64,000 bases of DNA from Apteryx mantelli (taxonomy: Eukaryota; Chordata; Aves; Apterygiformes; Apterygidae): NCBI RefSeq assembly GCF_036417845.1, contig NC_089991.1, positions 15,035,001 through 15,099,000 of the forward strand, written 5' to 3'. The translations under genes were made by a program, and so were the position numbers. This document shows, one piece after another, positions 51,065-62,464 of this stretch (positions are counted from its first letter, which is position 1; every line of letters starts with the position of its first letter). The notes under the pieces are model-generated. The model ran no database searches. It was not told the origin of the DNA and saw nothing but the letters and a program-made list of their open reading frames with translations.

Positions 51065-51745
51065 AGCCTCATCAAATTGGTGGACACTGAACTGGGGCAG
51101 GCAGTCAACATGCTTGAGGGCACGGCTGCCCTTTCAGAGCGGCCTCACCAGCTGAAGTAATGGGCCCACAGGAACCTCCCGAAATTCAGAAGAAGAAATG
51201 AAACGTGCTGCATCTGGGACGGACTGGCTGGCCCTGGGGCAGGAGAAAGGGGAGTCGACAGTGTGCCCTGGCAGCGATGAAGGCCATCAGGGTCTGGAGG
51301 TCATCATGTCCCTTACCCGGTGCTCATTAGACTGTCTGGAGTATTGCATCCAGTTTGGGGCCCCCCAAAAAAGTTATTGATAAGCTTGAACGAGTGTGCA
51401 GAGGGCCATTGGCATGGGGAAGGGAGGGCTTCGGCCACGTCGGAGCAGCTCTCCGGGGCTCAGCCGGAGGCGGCTGGGAAGGCAGCACCAGGCCCCTTGC
51501 CTCCGTAAGGGCAAGGTGGAAGCCCGAAAGGAAAAGGTCAATAGGGTAAAAAAGTGTTTCACTACAACAGTAATGAAACACTGGAAGAAGTTGCCCAGAG
51601 AGGTTGTCAGATTTCCATCCTTGGAGGTTTCCTAGACCTGGGTAGACCAAGCCCTGGGCAACCTGGTCTGAATTCAGTGCCGGCCCTGCTTCGAGCAGGC
51701 AGCTGGGCAGGAGACTTCGCGCCGCCCTGTCCCTCCAGGCTCTTC
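51065..51745 (+). mobile_element. Diverged CR1 with internal deletions, sense
   Basis: Recognisable CR1 blocks occur in order: CAAATTGGTGGACACTGAAC with the ADD-region context lost; CACAGGAACCTCCCGAAATT (51,169); CATCTGGGACGGACTGGCTG; CAGTGTGCCCTGGCAGCGAT (51,259); GGAGTATTGCATCCAGTTTG (51,338); GAAGTTGCCCAGAGAGGTTG (51,588); and GACCAAGCCCTGGGCAACCT (51,645) with CCTGCTTCGAGCAGG. The stretches between these blocks are shorter than in the 34-35 kb copy, so the element has lost sequence internally. It belongs to an older CR1 group than the 25, 31 and 34 kb copies, judged by divergence and by its CAACCTGGTCTGAATTCAGT 3' UTR. No open frame spans it. Confidence 0.85.
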
Positions 51746-53019
51746 CGAGTCTACGAGGAGCAGCCCATCCTCAGGTTTCAGCCTGCCACAAAGTTCATTT
51801 CTATGTGACAGACTTTTGAGAGAGACTTTCGTTCTCAGTACCACCTCAAAGACTTCAGTACTGCTGAAGAGAGGTCAAATACTAATTTCCTACAATTCAT
51901 AAAATTTTTGATGTTGTATGGACTTTAACGAGCTCCTGAGAAAATAATCCAGTATATCTATGGTAGCCAGTTAAAGACAAAGATGTGAATAAAAGCCTTC
52001 AGAATAAGGGAAAATTTTTTTCAGTATACATTTGACCTACTAAGTGAAATGCATGGATGGTATAAATATGTATCACTTAAATTTCCCTTAATGAGTCACT
52101 ATTTAAAATATATTAGGAAGTTTGTATTTTGGGGCATTACTGTTCTTGAAAATTTACAACCATGAAGAAATATAGAAATCTGCTAATATAGGTAAAAGCT
52201 AGAATCTAGTCTGCAACGGAGATAACCATACAATCTGCATTTCAGTGGAAAAGGGATAATTCAGATCTCATTTTATTTCATTATTATACGGTCTGTGTTA
52301 TTTTTAGATGCAAAAGAGGACAGTATTACAGAAGAATGCTACTATTTATTGTTCTAAAACAAACAAACAAAAAAGGCAAGAAAACAGACAGAAAAGAGGA
52401 ATAGAAGCATTACAGGTCTTTTGCAGTCCCTGCAATTTGAAGAAATTTCCAATGCAGACACAGTTCTAAGTAATACAAGACCAAATAAAATGAAACATAA
52501 TAAGAATCAGGATTATCTTAGAAATATTTTCCTGAAAATCATTCCTTAGCAGTGGACTTTCATGTCAGAAAACTGAACTTGAGAGGCAGAGATGAAAAGA
52601 AGCTATAGACTTTACATAACATCCTTAGAAATCGCTTTTATTTTCTTCATTTTCTTTTGATCTTATAAGCAATACTCCTAATTTTCCATTACTTTTTCTC
52701 CATTTGCTTTTTATCTCATATGCCTAATTCCTCATTACCTTTAATATGCGTAGTTTTCCTCATTATTTTTCTCATCTAAATCATGAAAAATGCATCAGAT
52801 TTTTTTTTTTTATTTAAAGTGGCATCAAATGTTTTCACTGCCCTTTGACCTACGAAATGAATGGATTTCTATCAGTTCTTACAGATAAAAGATATGTAGA
52901 AGATTGTCTTTTTACATTTATGTTTAAAAGCTTGTCTGAACGATTGTATGTTAGTTTAATTTCAGCCCATTATTTAAGGTAAGCCTCTAGCTACAACACA
53001 GTATATATACAGCACTTCT
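51746..53019. other. AT-rich non-coding stretch
   Basis: I see nothing here beyond AT-rich unique-looking DNA and a T-run near 52,800. Confidence 0.5.
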
Positions 53020-53710
53020 GGATCAATCATGGAAAACAGAATTGAAGGGACCTCGTACACCTATTTGACCTCAGTAAGCTGTTCCAGTGCTTCAGGAGTC
53101 CTACTATGGGAAATCTTTTCTGAGTTATCCAATGATAATTAATCTAAGAAGCTATGCTAAATCTCCTGTGTCCTACACACCAGAAATACCAGCTAGTCCC
53201 TTCCCCATCCCGTCAGTACATGTTTGAAAACTTGATGTAATTCCCCTCAGATTAAACTGAATGACTCCATTTTTGGCATTCTTACTTTGAGAACATGTTT
53301 CAAGATTTCTGCTCATTCTTTTTGGACTTACTGAAATTCATCCTGTTTTTTTCAGATACACTTCTACTTCTGAAGGTCTGCTTGAACTCTAATCCTTGTC
53401 TCTACACTGACCCTGTCCCACTCACTAGCCCGGCATAGTATCCTGACTGAATTTAGTAAGAATATTATTCATTTTATCATTCAGATCATTAATGAAAATA
53501 TTTAGGAATAAAGGGTCCAGAATAAGGACCTGAAGAATCCCACTCAGACCTCCTTCCGTTTTAAGAGCAAACAATTGAAAATTACTTTCAGCAAACAGAT
53601 TTCTAGAACTAGATGATATCTGCCTAGTTTGTTCCTGAGGTTGTCATATAGGACAACGTCAAAAGCCAAGCGACAGAATGTGTATTCCCGGTTTGCTAAC
53701 GCACATAGTC
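53020..53710 (-). mobile_element. Ancient CR1/L3-type LINE, antisense, coding-dead
   Basis: On the + strand it reads as an antisense CR1. The 3' end comes first (GAATTGAAGGGACCTCGTAC, 53,040), then CTGTTCCAGTGCTTCAGGAG (53,081). Further on come ATCATTCAGATCATTAATGA (53,477) and AAGGGTCCAGAATAAGGACC, then GAAGAATCCCACTCAGACC (53,533), and finally TTGTCATATAGGACAACGTC with AAAAGCC (53,641). The order equals the shared skeleton GATCATTAATGAA / GGGCCCAGNACNGACCC / GGGACCCCACT / GTGTCAAAAGCC of old antisense CR1 copies. It is heavily diverged and not codable, and both ends are approximate. Confidence 0.65.
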
Positions 53711-53849
53711 CACTACTGGGTATCATTTCTTTTCCAATGCCCATTAGTATCCGCTGTATGGAATGTGAACCTACAAAATTACTGATGGTGGGTTTACAGA
53801 GATCACAAGAGCTTACTCTGGGCAGAAAACAGGGTCACGGTGTGAGGCT

Positions 53850-54045
53850 GTGGTTCCAGATTTTGTCACTAGCTTTGTTGTGTATTTGCTGTCTGACCCA
53901 GGAAGATTGTTTCCACTTTATCTGACTTTTCCGTATAGATTGTATGCTCTCTGAGGCATAGATCTAACTATGTGTTGTACAGTCAGCATGACTCAAGAGT
54001 GGCCACCAGTAGGTATTATATTAAAAGAAACAAATAATAATTAAT
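53850..54045 (+). mobile_element. Possible MIR/CORE-SINE-like relic
   Basis: TTTGCTGTCTGACCCAGGAA (about 53,886) resembles the GCTGTGTGACCTTGGGCAAG block of MIR-type SINEs. GATTGTATGCTCTCTGAGGC (53,937), CTATGTGTTGTACAGTCAGC (53,968), CCAGTAGGTATTATATTAAA and a TAATAATTAATT end resemble an old amniote repeat tail (a GTAAGCTCTTTGGGG / TGTTTGTACAG / AATAATAA pattern). It abuts the antisense CR1 closely. Family assignment is uncertain. Confidence 0.4.
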
Positions 54046-55118
54046 TGACAGTAAGTGTTTGCAATAGCTTAGAAGATCTATTTACTCTTTGGAATTATCT
54101 TAGAAAATCTATGTAAAAAATCCATGTTCTAATCAAAAAGGGATAAAAAATAGAGACTCCAGCAGCTCTGGATGAAATGTATATAGCTCACATTCTCTTT
54201 CAAATAGCACTTGTTAAGACTTTACATTTCAGAGAATTTTGTTGCCAAAATATTTCAACAGATAGTGACCATATTCTCACAGAATTTACTCCAGACAAGA
54301 AAGAAATGAATTTCATCTCTAAAAATATCAGCAGAACTTAAGTAATAAAAATGATTATTTTGAATGAATAGACAAGAACATCACTCAGTCCTTAATTTAA
54401 TGGTGTTACTATTAATTATTAACTTATTTTATTTTATTTGTATTCTATGTGTAATCTCACTGGCTGTACACCCCATTTCCATACAGCTGAGCACAAAAGA
54501 ACATTGACTGCAAGTTTTTCTCAAAAAAATATAAAACAATGACAGTGAATATGAATGGTCAGTCTTGTACCATCATATTCATTAGCCGGCGTAAATTGCC
54601 AGAGCATTATGAGAATTTATACTAATTTGGTTTTAATCCCAAAACTGGATCCTAAAAATAGTTTCTTGAGAGCTTCACTTTTCTGTTCCCCTTGCTCCTA
54701 CGAAAATGCGACAGGCATAGAATTTTTGCAGGATCAGAGCCCAACTTATTTAGCTTCACAATGTTTTAATACTATGAAAGAAAGAGCAGGAAAGGAGGGA
54801 CTGCCAATACACTGAATGGCTGTAATATATTATTAGACAATGTCTAGCTAAAATGGAAATATTTTTCACAATCAACTTTTTAAATTCTCTTCCATTGAGA
54901 ACATTTTTTATTCGTGCGAGAAAAACAAGACAAGTAAAATGGGTGCAGGTATCAGAAAAAGGGCATAAATATACAAACATGTCCTGAATAGAAGTTAATA
55001 CCTTTCAAATAATTTAGTTCAGCATTATATAAAGGAAAATGTGGAGAAAAAAAAAGCCAACCATATAGTTCGAACTTAGACATGGAAAACAGACGATGAA
55101 TACCATATTGATGACTAC

Positions 55119-55427
55119 TTATATTGTCATGTGTATTCTTACTCTTGTATAGCTAATATAACACTTTTGCATCCAATTGACTAGTTTTTCTTCCCTCTTA
55201 AAATGAGAGAATGGACTGCTTCTTTTTTGTAGGTTCTTGCTGTTGTTGTCCTCTTCTAACTGGAGAAAACATTCTTTACAGCCTACTATTTCCATTCCAA
55301 CATTAATTAAATCATTAATATGCACATGACATTCTGTTGGTGAGGCTGCCTGCAAGACGTCCATGTCGTAGGCTGCCCAGAGCTCAGCACTCTCGATCTG
55401 TTCCTGACATTGGCGTTCCAGCTCCAC
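55119..55427 (-). pseudogene. Short coding-like ORF of unknown origin
   Basis: The minus-strand frame of about 102 codons begins at a GTG directly after an in-frame TAA. Its first 40 residues have a protein-like composition (VELERQCQEQIESAELWAAY, then DMDVLQAASPT), with an amphipathic, Glu/Gln-rich helix pattern and several CpG-containing codons unlike the AT-rich surroundings. A splice-acceptor-like TTTTTGTGCAG lies immediately upstream on the minus strand. The later residues become Lys/Asn-rich and less convincing. I do not recognise the protein. It could be a pseudogene fragment, a lone exon or chance; chance remains quite possible. Confidence 0.25.
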
Positions 55428-55836
55428 TTAGGCTGCACAAAAACATACCTGTGCCCAAACGCATTCCTATACAGTTGGCTGGATGTTTTTCACCACATTT
55501 TCTTAGGGAGGAGGTAGTGCCTTGCTGATGGCAATAGACTTTCAATATTGCAGACATAGGAAATAACACTATTTCAAAATAGATCATAAGATTATGTAAA
55601 TTGTCTCAAAGAAATACAGAATCTGGCAATACAGAGCTTTTTGCTCTGTATCTGTGAACACTAAATAAAATGCCATCCACATTATTTGTCAAAATAAGTT
55701 TTCTATACCAAAGGATTGACAACCATAGAAAAAGTCTGTGAGGCTGGAACCGGTAAAGAGAATGAATGGCATGCTGTGAACAGATACTATATTACCCACC
55801 TTGGAGCCTGGCACCGATGAACAAAGTTAGGTTTTG

Positions 55837-55886
55837 TATTGCTAGATCTCACCTTTATCTTTATTGCTAGATCTCACTTTCCTGGT
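55837..55886. repeat. 25-bp period tandem duplication
   Basis: TATTGCTAGATCTCAC occurs at 55,837-55,852 and again at 55,862-55,877 with partly shared following bases. It is a local duplication of two copies. Confidence 0.9.
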
Positions 55887-58800
55887 ATGAGATAAACTCA
55901 AACACACAGAAAAAAAGTTGTCTTTAATGAGAAAATAATGGTAATAACTGTAAAAAATGACAATCCGAGGTTGAACTATTTTCCTGCAAGTAATGGTCTT
56001 TGTTTCATTAATGAAAACAATAAAAGGCTACACCTTGTTGTGCAAAATAAGGCCTGCATTTAGATAACTATGGCATTACAAACAGCAGTTAAACACACTC
56101 TTAATTCTCATCAAAGTCTGTGACACTTGAGTTTAGGCTTTATTCTAAGCATGTACTTCAAGCTGCTTCCTATGGTCTCTTGTCAGGAATTTACAGACTT
56201 TACTCTTCCGAAAAATATATATATTTGTGGAAAAACTGATAAAATATCTCTTTCTGAAAGAAGCAATCACTCTTAAGATAGCTGAGGTCAGTTATTTTCT
56301 TTTTCTTTTTGTCTTGCATTTGTGCAGAAACTGGTGTTGCTGTTCTTGTTGCATTACAGATTGGGGAAAACTAATAACTGAAAGAACCTAGTTTTCCTGG
56401 GCCTGTAAGAAATTTCATTCTTCATCTGGGAATAAGAATAATACTGTAGATGTGTACAGTTTAAATGAACACAGTTTAGCATCATCAGGAGCCCCATCGG
56501 TTGCAAGAGTAAGCATAAAAAAATTAAAACCATGCTCTATAAAGAAAAGGAAAAGATTGAATTGAACAACTGAAGAAATAATGCATGACTCCATCCTCCA
56601 TTTCATAACTAACCCTGGTGATATTATAGGATGGGAAGGAAGCTTTCTCAGGGTCAGTAGGAGGGAGAAGGGGAAAGCGGTTTGCTGAAAGAGTTTTGTT
56701 ATAAGGGAATACTAGATGTTTATAGTAAAAATAGCTTTTGTTACCTGTTGCTGACAGGGGCTTGTAAATCAAAGGACTGTGAGAGAGCTCTTAGGCAAGA
56801 ACACATTTTCTTTACTGTTTTAAAACAAGATCAAAGCATATAAACCAACACAGTTTCAGGGGGCTTGTGTTTTGGTTGCATTTAGGCTACCAGCATTTTT
56901 TCTTGTAAATCAGGTACTCAGAAAGTGATTGCCTGAAAAAGAAATCATATGAAACAGTCAAAATAAAAATCCCTCTAAAAAACATTCAATTTACATAAGA
57001 AACTTAAATAGTACATTTCCTGTATTTTAGAAAATAATTCCTGTTTTTATTGCCAGTGTCTAAAATAATTCTAAAAGGAAAAAAATAATTTCCCAAACAG
57101 CAGAAGATGTTGTTATTCCAATAACGCAGTAGGCTGAATCCTCTGAAAAATCAACCTCAGCTTGATGACTTTCTTAAAAGAATTATTATTTACACCTCTT
57201 TCATCTCTTTTTTTTTTATTCTGACAGCTCAAGTGAATCATTGTAATTGTAATTAATAGCACTGAGACAATGCTTAAATTATACTTTTTCAATTAAAAAA
57301 TAAAATCCATCTGGAATCCTACATTAATAATCTAGAATATCCATTTTCTACACAATGATATGAAATCTGTCTGACTCCTTCATCCAATATTAAATAAAGG
57401 AACGTAGTAGTGAGGTTTTGTTTAAAAAAAGATTATTTTTAGTTATATCACCATAAATAATTAGATTTACATTTGCTGATGCAGACAAATCTGTACTTGG
57501 ATACATGATGCACTGTGGATTACAGTTCATCTACTTAATAGTGATATGAATGTATAAATCCTCTGACTTACAGTGATGTTCAGTTAAACTTGATTAAAAG
57601 TACTCTTCGAACAGCCTAAATTTCCTCTCCCTTAGGAAGTGAATAATCATCTCTAAACTAAGATCTTAGTCTGGCACTGAAGAGTGTACTTTCTATTCGA
57701 TCCACCTCCATACTGCTCCTCCACAAAATATCCGCGGATGTTTTGTGCACACGAATTAAAAGAACCAGACCTTTAGGTCTTCTACTTGCAGACTCCACCT
57801 TGCAGCCCCTTGACTGGCAGCAGTCCCACTTCAGTACAGACCTTGAGCCATGAGCTAGTAAACGGATAGCAGGAAAACACCCACAACCACAGGCACACAT
57901 ACGCAGTGTAATAGCCTATTAAAACATAAGATACTTTTCTTCTATGAGGTGAAACTATTCTCTAAGATTAATTTAATTTTTAGTTGTTTCCATTTTTTGA
58001 TATACATTTATACATCTATCAATAAGCAGAAAATGTATTAGAAGATAGGCCTGGGAAAAAGTGAGAGATTGTCTCAAAGCTTAGAACATAGTCTAAGAAA
58101 TGTTTTATACTGGATGCCATTTTCCTCAGGAATTCAGGATAATATCTTTCCCCAGGACTAGAATATGCAATGGGAATCTTGGAGGAAACCAAAATGTTAT
58201 CAGTGTTATTACTACTACTATATTTTTATATATAGTTTTAAACAAGCTATTGTTTAAAGTTTGTAGATCCATGCAGTTCAAAAGGCTTTTTTTCTATAAC
58301 TAGCCTATCCTATTTCTGGATGAAAATACAGGTTTCTAAGCTCAAAAGATTAGTCGATTTATAATTAACAATGTCTCCTAAATCATTACTAGACAACTGA
58401 TCTACCTAGAACTGGAAGAAGATGTATCATTTTCTGCTTTAAAAGACATCTTTAACATAGCCTATAAAAATCAAAGTCACCTCTTACCCAAACTTTATGT
58501 CACCGGAAAGATAGTGAGACTAGTTTCAAGAATGTTTAGTCATTTTATTTTTGGACTTTGTCTAAAACGACACATGCAATTACAAGCCGAAACACTAAGG
58601 AGTTCAGGATAGGGAACATGAGGTAGAAGAAAAATATATGTAATCCGTTTCTAAATAACCTGGCGATATATTGGCATTGACAGTGTATTTATTTTTTAAT
58701 TAACATATCTTTTATAGTCCTTTAATTTTTTGCATTTGTTTTTTCTTATCTATCCTTTTGTCTTCTTTATTAACATGCAATGCAATATTTGATACACATA

Positions 58801-60460
58801 AAGAAGTGATTTTAGCAGTAAGGAAGAGCAAGAGTTTCTTTGGGCTTAAAGACACAGACACCCAGTGAAATCAATGGGAGTTGGGAACCTTTCTGTAACT
58901 ACTAATGACCCTAGAAAAGCTGCCCACCAAAGTAGGATACTGCTGCGAATATTATTCTGCTCTGGGATGGAATGCATGTTTTTGGAACACTCATTTCTGT
59001 GTGTAATTATTTTCAGTAAGATTTTTTCTCCATCCTAAACCTCTAAGTCATATGTTGCACAGATACCACATTTCAACTTGAAGTGCTCAGAAACAAGTTA
59101 ATATGTGGGACTGATATATCACACAAAAAGTGTTAGGGAAACATTTCACACTAGGGAGTGTCTTCATGTAAATTTGGTCCTTTGTGATAATTTATTATGA
59201 TGAAGTTCTAAAACATCCCTGACTGATATGAGCTCGTAGCCACAAAAAGTAGGAGCCTGTGCTTCAAAGACAAAATGTGTTCAAATAGGAAAAGCCCATT
59301 AGATTTTTGTTTGCTGGAGCAGTTACATCTGCTATACATAAACAAACTTTTCCCTGCAAAAGTTGTCACAATACCCAAAGACTATAATATTAAAATACAT
59401 TAGGGATAAAACCTGGTTTTGCTTTCTCTTTCCCCAGGTTGAGGGTGCAAAGAATTTCAAGGACAAATTTGCATCTGGAATTACTTATGACCACATTTAC
59501 TATTGCTTGTGTATTGGTGGATCAGTTTTTACAAACAACAGTCAAGTATTTTGATATCTAAATGACTTCAGCTGTTAGAGCTACTACCTAGGAGCACAGA
59601 GAAATGCTGACTTGGCCTTTTTGCTGCTCCAGTGACTGCATCAGAGGCCCAGGCACCTATTTCCCACTGCTGAAGGCAGCTTCTAAGGGTCAATTGCACA
59701 CATCTGAAAATAAAATAAAAATATAATAGATGAATCTGAGTTGAAAAACTGATCTCAAAATGATACAAGTGTTAATATGCAGAACAGTCTACATGTTTTA
59801 ATGCATATTTGTGCATCAAAACCCAGTAATAGCTCCTGAACAATATGAATAAAAGGTACAGTTAATACACTACCTACTGGAAGTATATTGCCAAGGGGCC
59901 ATGTTTCTCTGTACACCGTAATGAACTCTAAGGACTGGAGGATTAACATAACAGCACCTAACTCCTTGTGACATACCCTCTATGTGATAGGAAGACCAGA
60001 AAAAAACTCTGAAGACTTGGCACCAGCAGGTCTTTCTTCTGCTTCCAACCCCTTTCTTCTGTTTCCAACTCCTTGCCTCTCTCAAGTACCATCATAAGCT
60101 GGATCTCTGGAGAGGATCTGCGTAACGATTTTGTAGGAAGTCATGGAATTTTTTTCAGAAAAAAAAAGAACGTGAAAAATTTGCTATGGGACGAATTTCA
60201 GTAAATACACTATAGTGCAAAGCTAATATTCCATGTGTTCCAGCGGCTGCAGTTGCTCTAGCTAACACAGTGCAAGTATTTGCACAGTTCCAATTCTTAG
60301 GCCAACTACAAACAATTTTGATTCCCTGATCAAAATATACACAGCATCATCCCTCCAAGGGATACTTTGACAGCAGATGAGGGAGATTACAGCAGTAAAA
60401 TCACAAAGGTGTGTGTTCACAGGTAAGGAAGGGAACCATGAGCAAATGTTGATACTTGAA

Positions 60461-60490
60461 TATACATACATACATATACTTGTATATATA
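60461..60490. repeat. TACA/TATA microsatellite
   Basis: TACATACATACATATAC is followed by a short TATATATA run. Confidence 0.85.
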
Positions 60491-61549
60491 TTTAGAGATA
60501 GTGGGAGAAAATCTGGAACGCTTCATAGCTTTTTATCTCAGAACTGGCTGTATTCCACAGGTTAGTGAAGTGACATATAAGAATAGGGCCATTGACTGAA
60601 AATTTTAAGAATTAGGCTCAGAACTTGTTACTTTCCTTGGAAACACTGATAAACATACAGTGTCAGTATTAGATCTGGGTTTGAATTATAGCAGAAGGAC
60701 AAGCCAAGGACCAAGATGTATTTCACTTAACTAATAATGTTGACTTATCTCCTACTGTTGTACTTAAAAATATGGTGTGGTCAAAAATATTTTTATCGGT
60801 AGCTTGATACTGAAGGCTGTATCTATGGGGTTTGAGGCTCTGGGACACCAAATACTGTAAATTCCTACTTTTTATGCACAAATTTTGTTCTGGATTTGGA
60901 CCTTGGGAATTGCTAGACTGGCCCGACTATTGGCAGGTTGGAGTAGAATTGAGGTGTTAAATCCAGTTAAGGCTAGACTAAGCCCAGACCAAAATCTTGA
61001 TGCTTTTATTCCATTGGGAGCATTTCACTTGCTCTCCATTTGAATGTTATTTAAAAGAAATCTTTCTTTTTTTCTTCCTTGAACTGAGTAGAGGGATGGG
61101 CTTCAAATTAAAGCGCTATGAGGTCAGCAGACCCAGCTCCTGATAATTATGTTTGCACCTTAATCTTCTGGTTTGTAAGCAGGCCTGGGAAGGTTTGAGG
61201 TTGTCTATATTTGCTTTGTATTTAGGCAGCAAAAATTGGGAGGTCAAAAACTTGTTAGTGTGGGCATGGTCCAAGTGCCAGTTCTAGCCTGCCTGAGGCA
61301 CTCTTCCTCTTGGATGTCTTGGATAAGGTTCCCTGACTTTGTTACTTCCCTGATAGCAGCTGAAATTGCCTGTTTGGACAATGGAATTTAGGATGCTGGT
61401 TCCAAAATTCAGCAAGGTCCAGCTTTTATAGCCACCTATTGTTTCCTTTCTCTCCAGGAGGCATTTCCTGTATTTGTCTAGCCTGATTTTATTAGGGGGA
61501 GGGGAGATGAAAACCTTGCATATTCTCCCTAATCCTATCACACACTAAA

Positions 61550-62357
61550 TCACCTCATTCATACTGACTCCACCAATGCTGCTTTCCCCATTTCCTGAGT
61601 TACTTAGCAACAACCATCCCTCCCTTTTCCACTCCCCCGATCCATCCTTTTTTTTCTTCCCCTTTGCAACCACGATTTCCAGGCTGTTTAGAAAAATGAG
61701 GATGCTCAGCAGCGTAGGGCAAGCTTTTCCTTCCAACCTCCCTTTTTATGCCTGCCAATTCCTTCTCGCTTCCAAAATGAAAATCCAGGCTGCCTGCATA
61801 TGTGTAATCAAAGGTTAAAAAGCACCCCGGCTGACACCACGCATGTGTTAATCTGTGCTGCAGCAGAGTGCATCATTTCCACTTTGACCTCAGAGTTAAT
61901 CTGCATTCAAGCAGAAGCTCCATTGCTTTATTCTTTCTTTTCTTTTTCCTCTCGTTTACTCGTTCTCCTGGTGCACCGGATTTTGTTGCATGTGTGTGAG
62001 TGGTCCTGTAAATGTGTGCATGTGTACGTGTTTCTCCTTCCCTTAACTGTTTTTATTCTGCGAGTGTGTGTGTGTGAGTTTTTTTTTCCTCCCAATTATA
62101 TTATTCCTCTAGATTTGGAAGCTGCTGCCTGCTGCCTGAGCTGACATTTTTTGATTATATCTGCAAAGGGCTTGTGCAGATCTAATTTCTGCCCCCCTGC
62201 ATATTAATTCCCGCAGCTGGGCGCAATGTATCATCCCACCGACGGGACCTGGTAGGGAGGGGGGGAGAACCACTACCAAAAAAAAATTAAAGAAGGGGAC
62301 GGATCCATCTGCAACCAAGAGGAAAGGGGAAAAAAAGAGGGGGGGAGAAAAACAGAG
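61550..62357 (+). promoter_or_regulatory. Candidate promoter / 5' UTR of the gene starting at 62,358
   Basis: The composition changes from AT-rich to C/T-rich and then G-rich going towards the candidate start codon, with rising CpG after about 61,950. No clear TATA box at a fixed distance is visible. GGTAGGGAGGGGGGG near 62,250 and other G-runs suit a GC-type, TATA-less promoter or a structured 5' UTR. A TG dinucleotide tract lies at 62,063-62,078. The transcription start cannot be placed. The assignment rests on the exon call just downstream. Confidence 0.35.
62063..62078. repeat. (TG)n microsatellite
   Basis: A GTGTGTGTGTGTG run is followed by a T-run, within the putative 5' leader or promoter. 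Confidence 0.9.
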
Positions 62358-62464
62358 ATGATTCCTCCAAATCCAACAAGCCTGGGGAGCACTGCACTCT
62401 TGAATCCTGCATTTTCTCTCAAAATGATGGTGTGGGCACTTGTGCTGCTCTCTCTCATCCAGTG
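62358..62464 (+). CDS. Candidate first coding exon with signal peptide (partial gene)
   Basis: From the ATG at 62,358 the frame reads 35 full codons and then TG, where a splice donor GTAAGA begins at 62,465. Without splicing the frame would end two codons later at TGG TAA, which supports an intron. The end of the peptide, [14 protein letters not shown], has one basic residue followed by about ten hydrophobic residues, as in a signal peptide. Two further in-frame ATGs (62,424 and 62,427) lie directly before it. The ATG at 62,427 has A at -3 and G at +4, so it is a strong alternative start that gives a conventional short signal peptide. The donor splits the next codon after TG, so the following residue would be Cys or Trp. 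The product would be a secreted or membrane protein. I do not recognise the gene, and the rest lies beyond the window or in intron 1. The call depends on composition, signal peptide and donor, not on homology. Confidence 0.5.

Larger units (their letters stand above)
54046..61549. other. AT-rich non-coding stretch upstream of the candidate gene
   Basis: No supported gene. It holds a 25-base-period tandem duplication at 55,837, a coding-like minus-strand ORF at 55,119-55,427 (listed separately) and short microsatellites. The rest looks unique. Confidence 0.5.
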
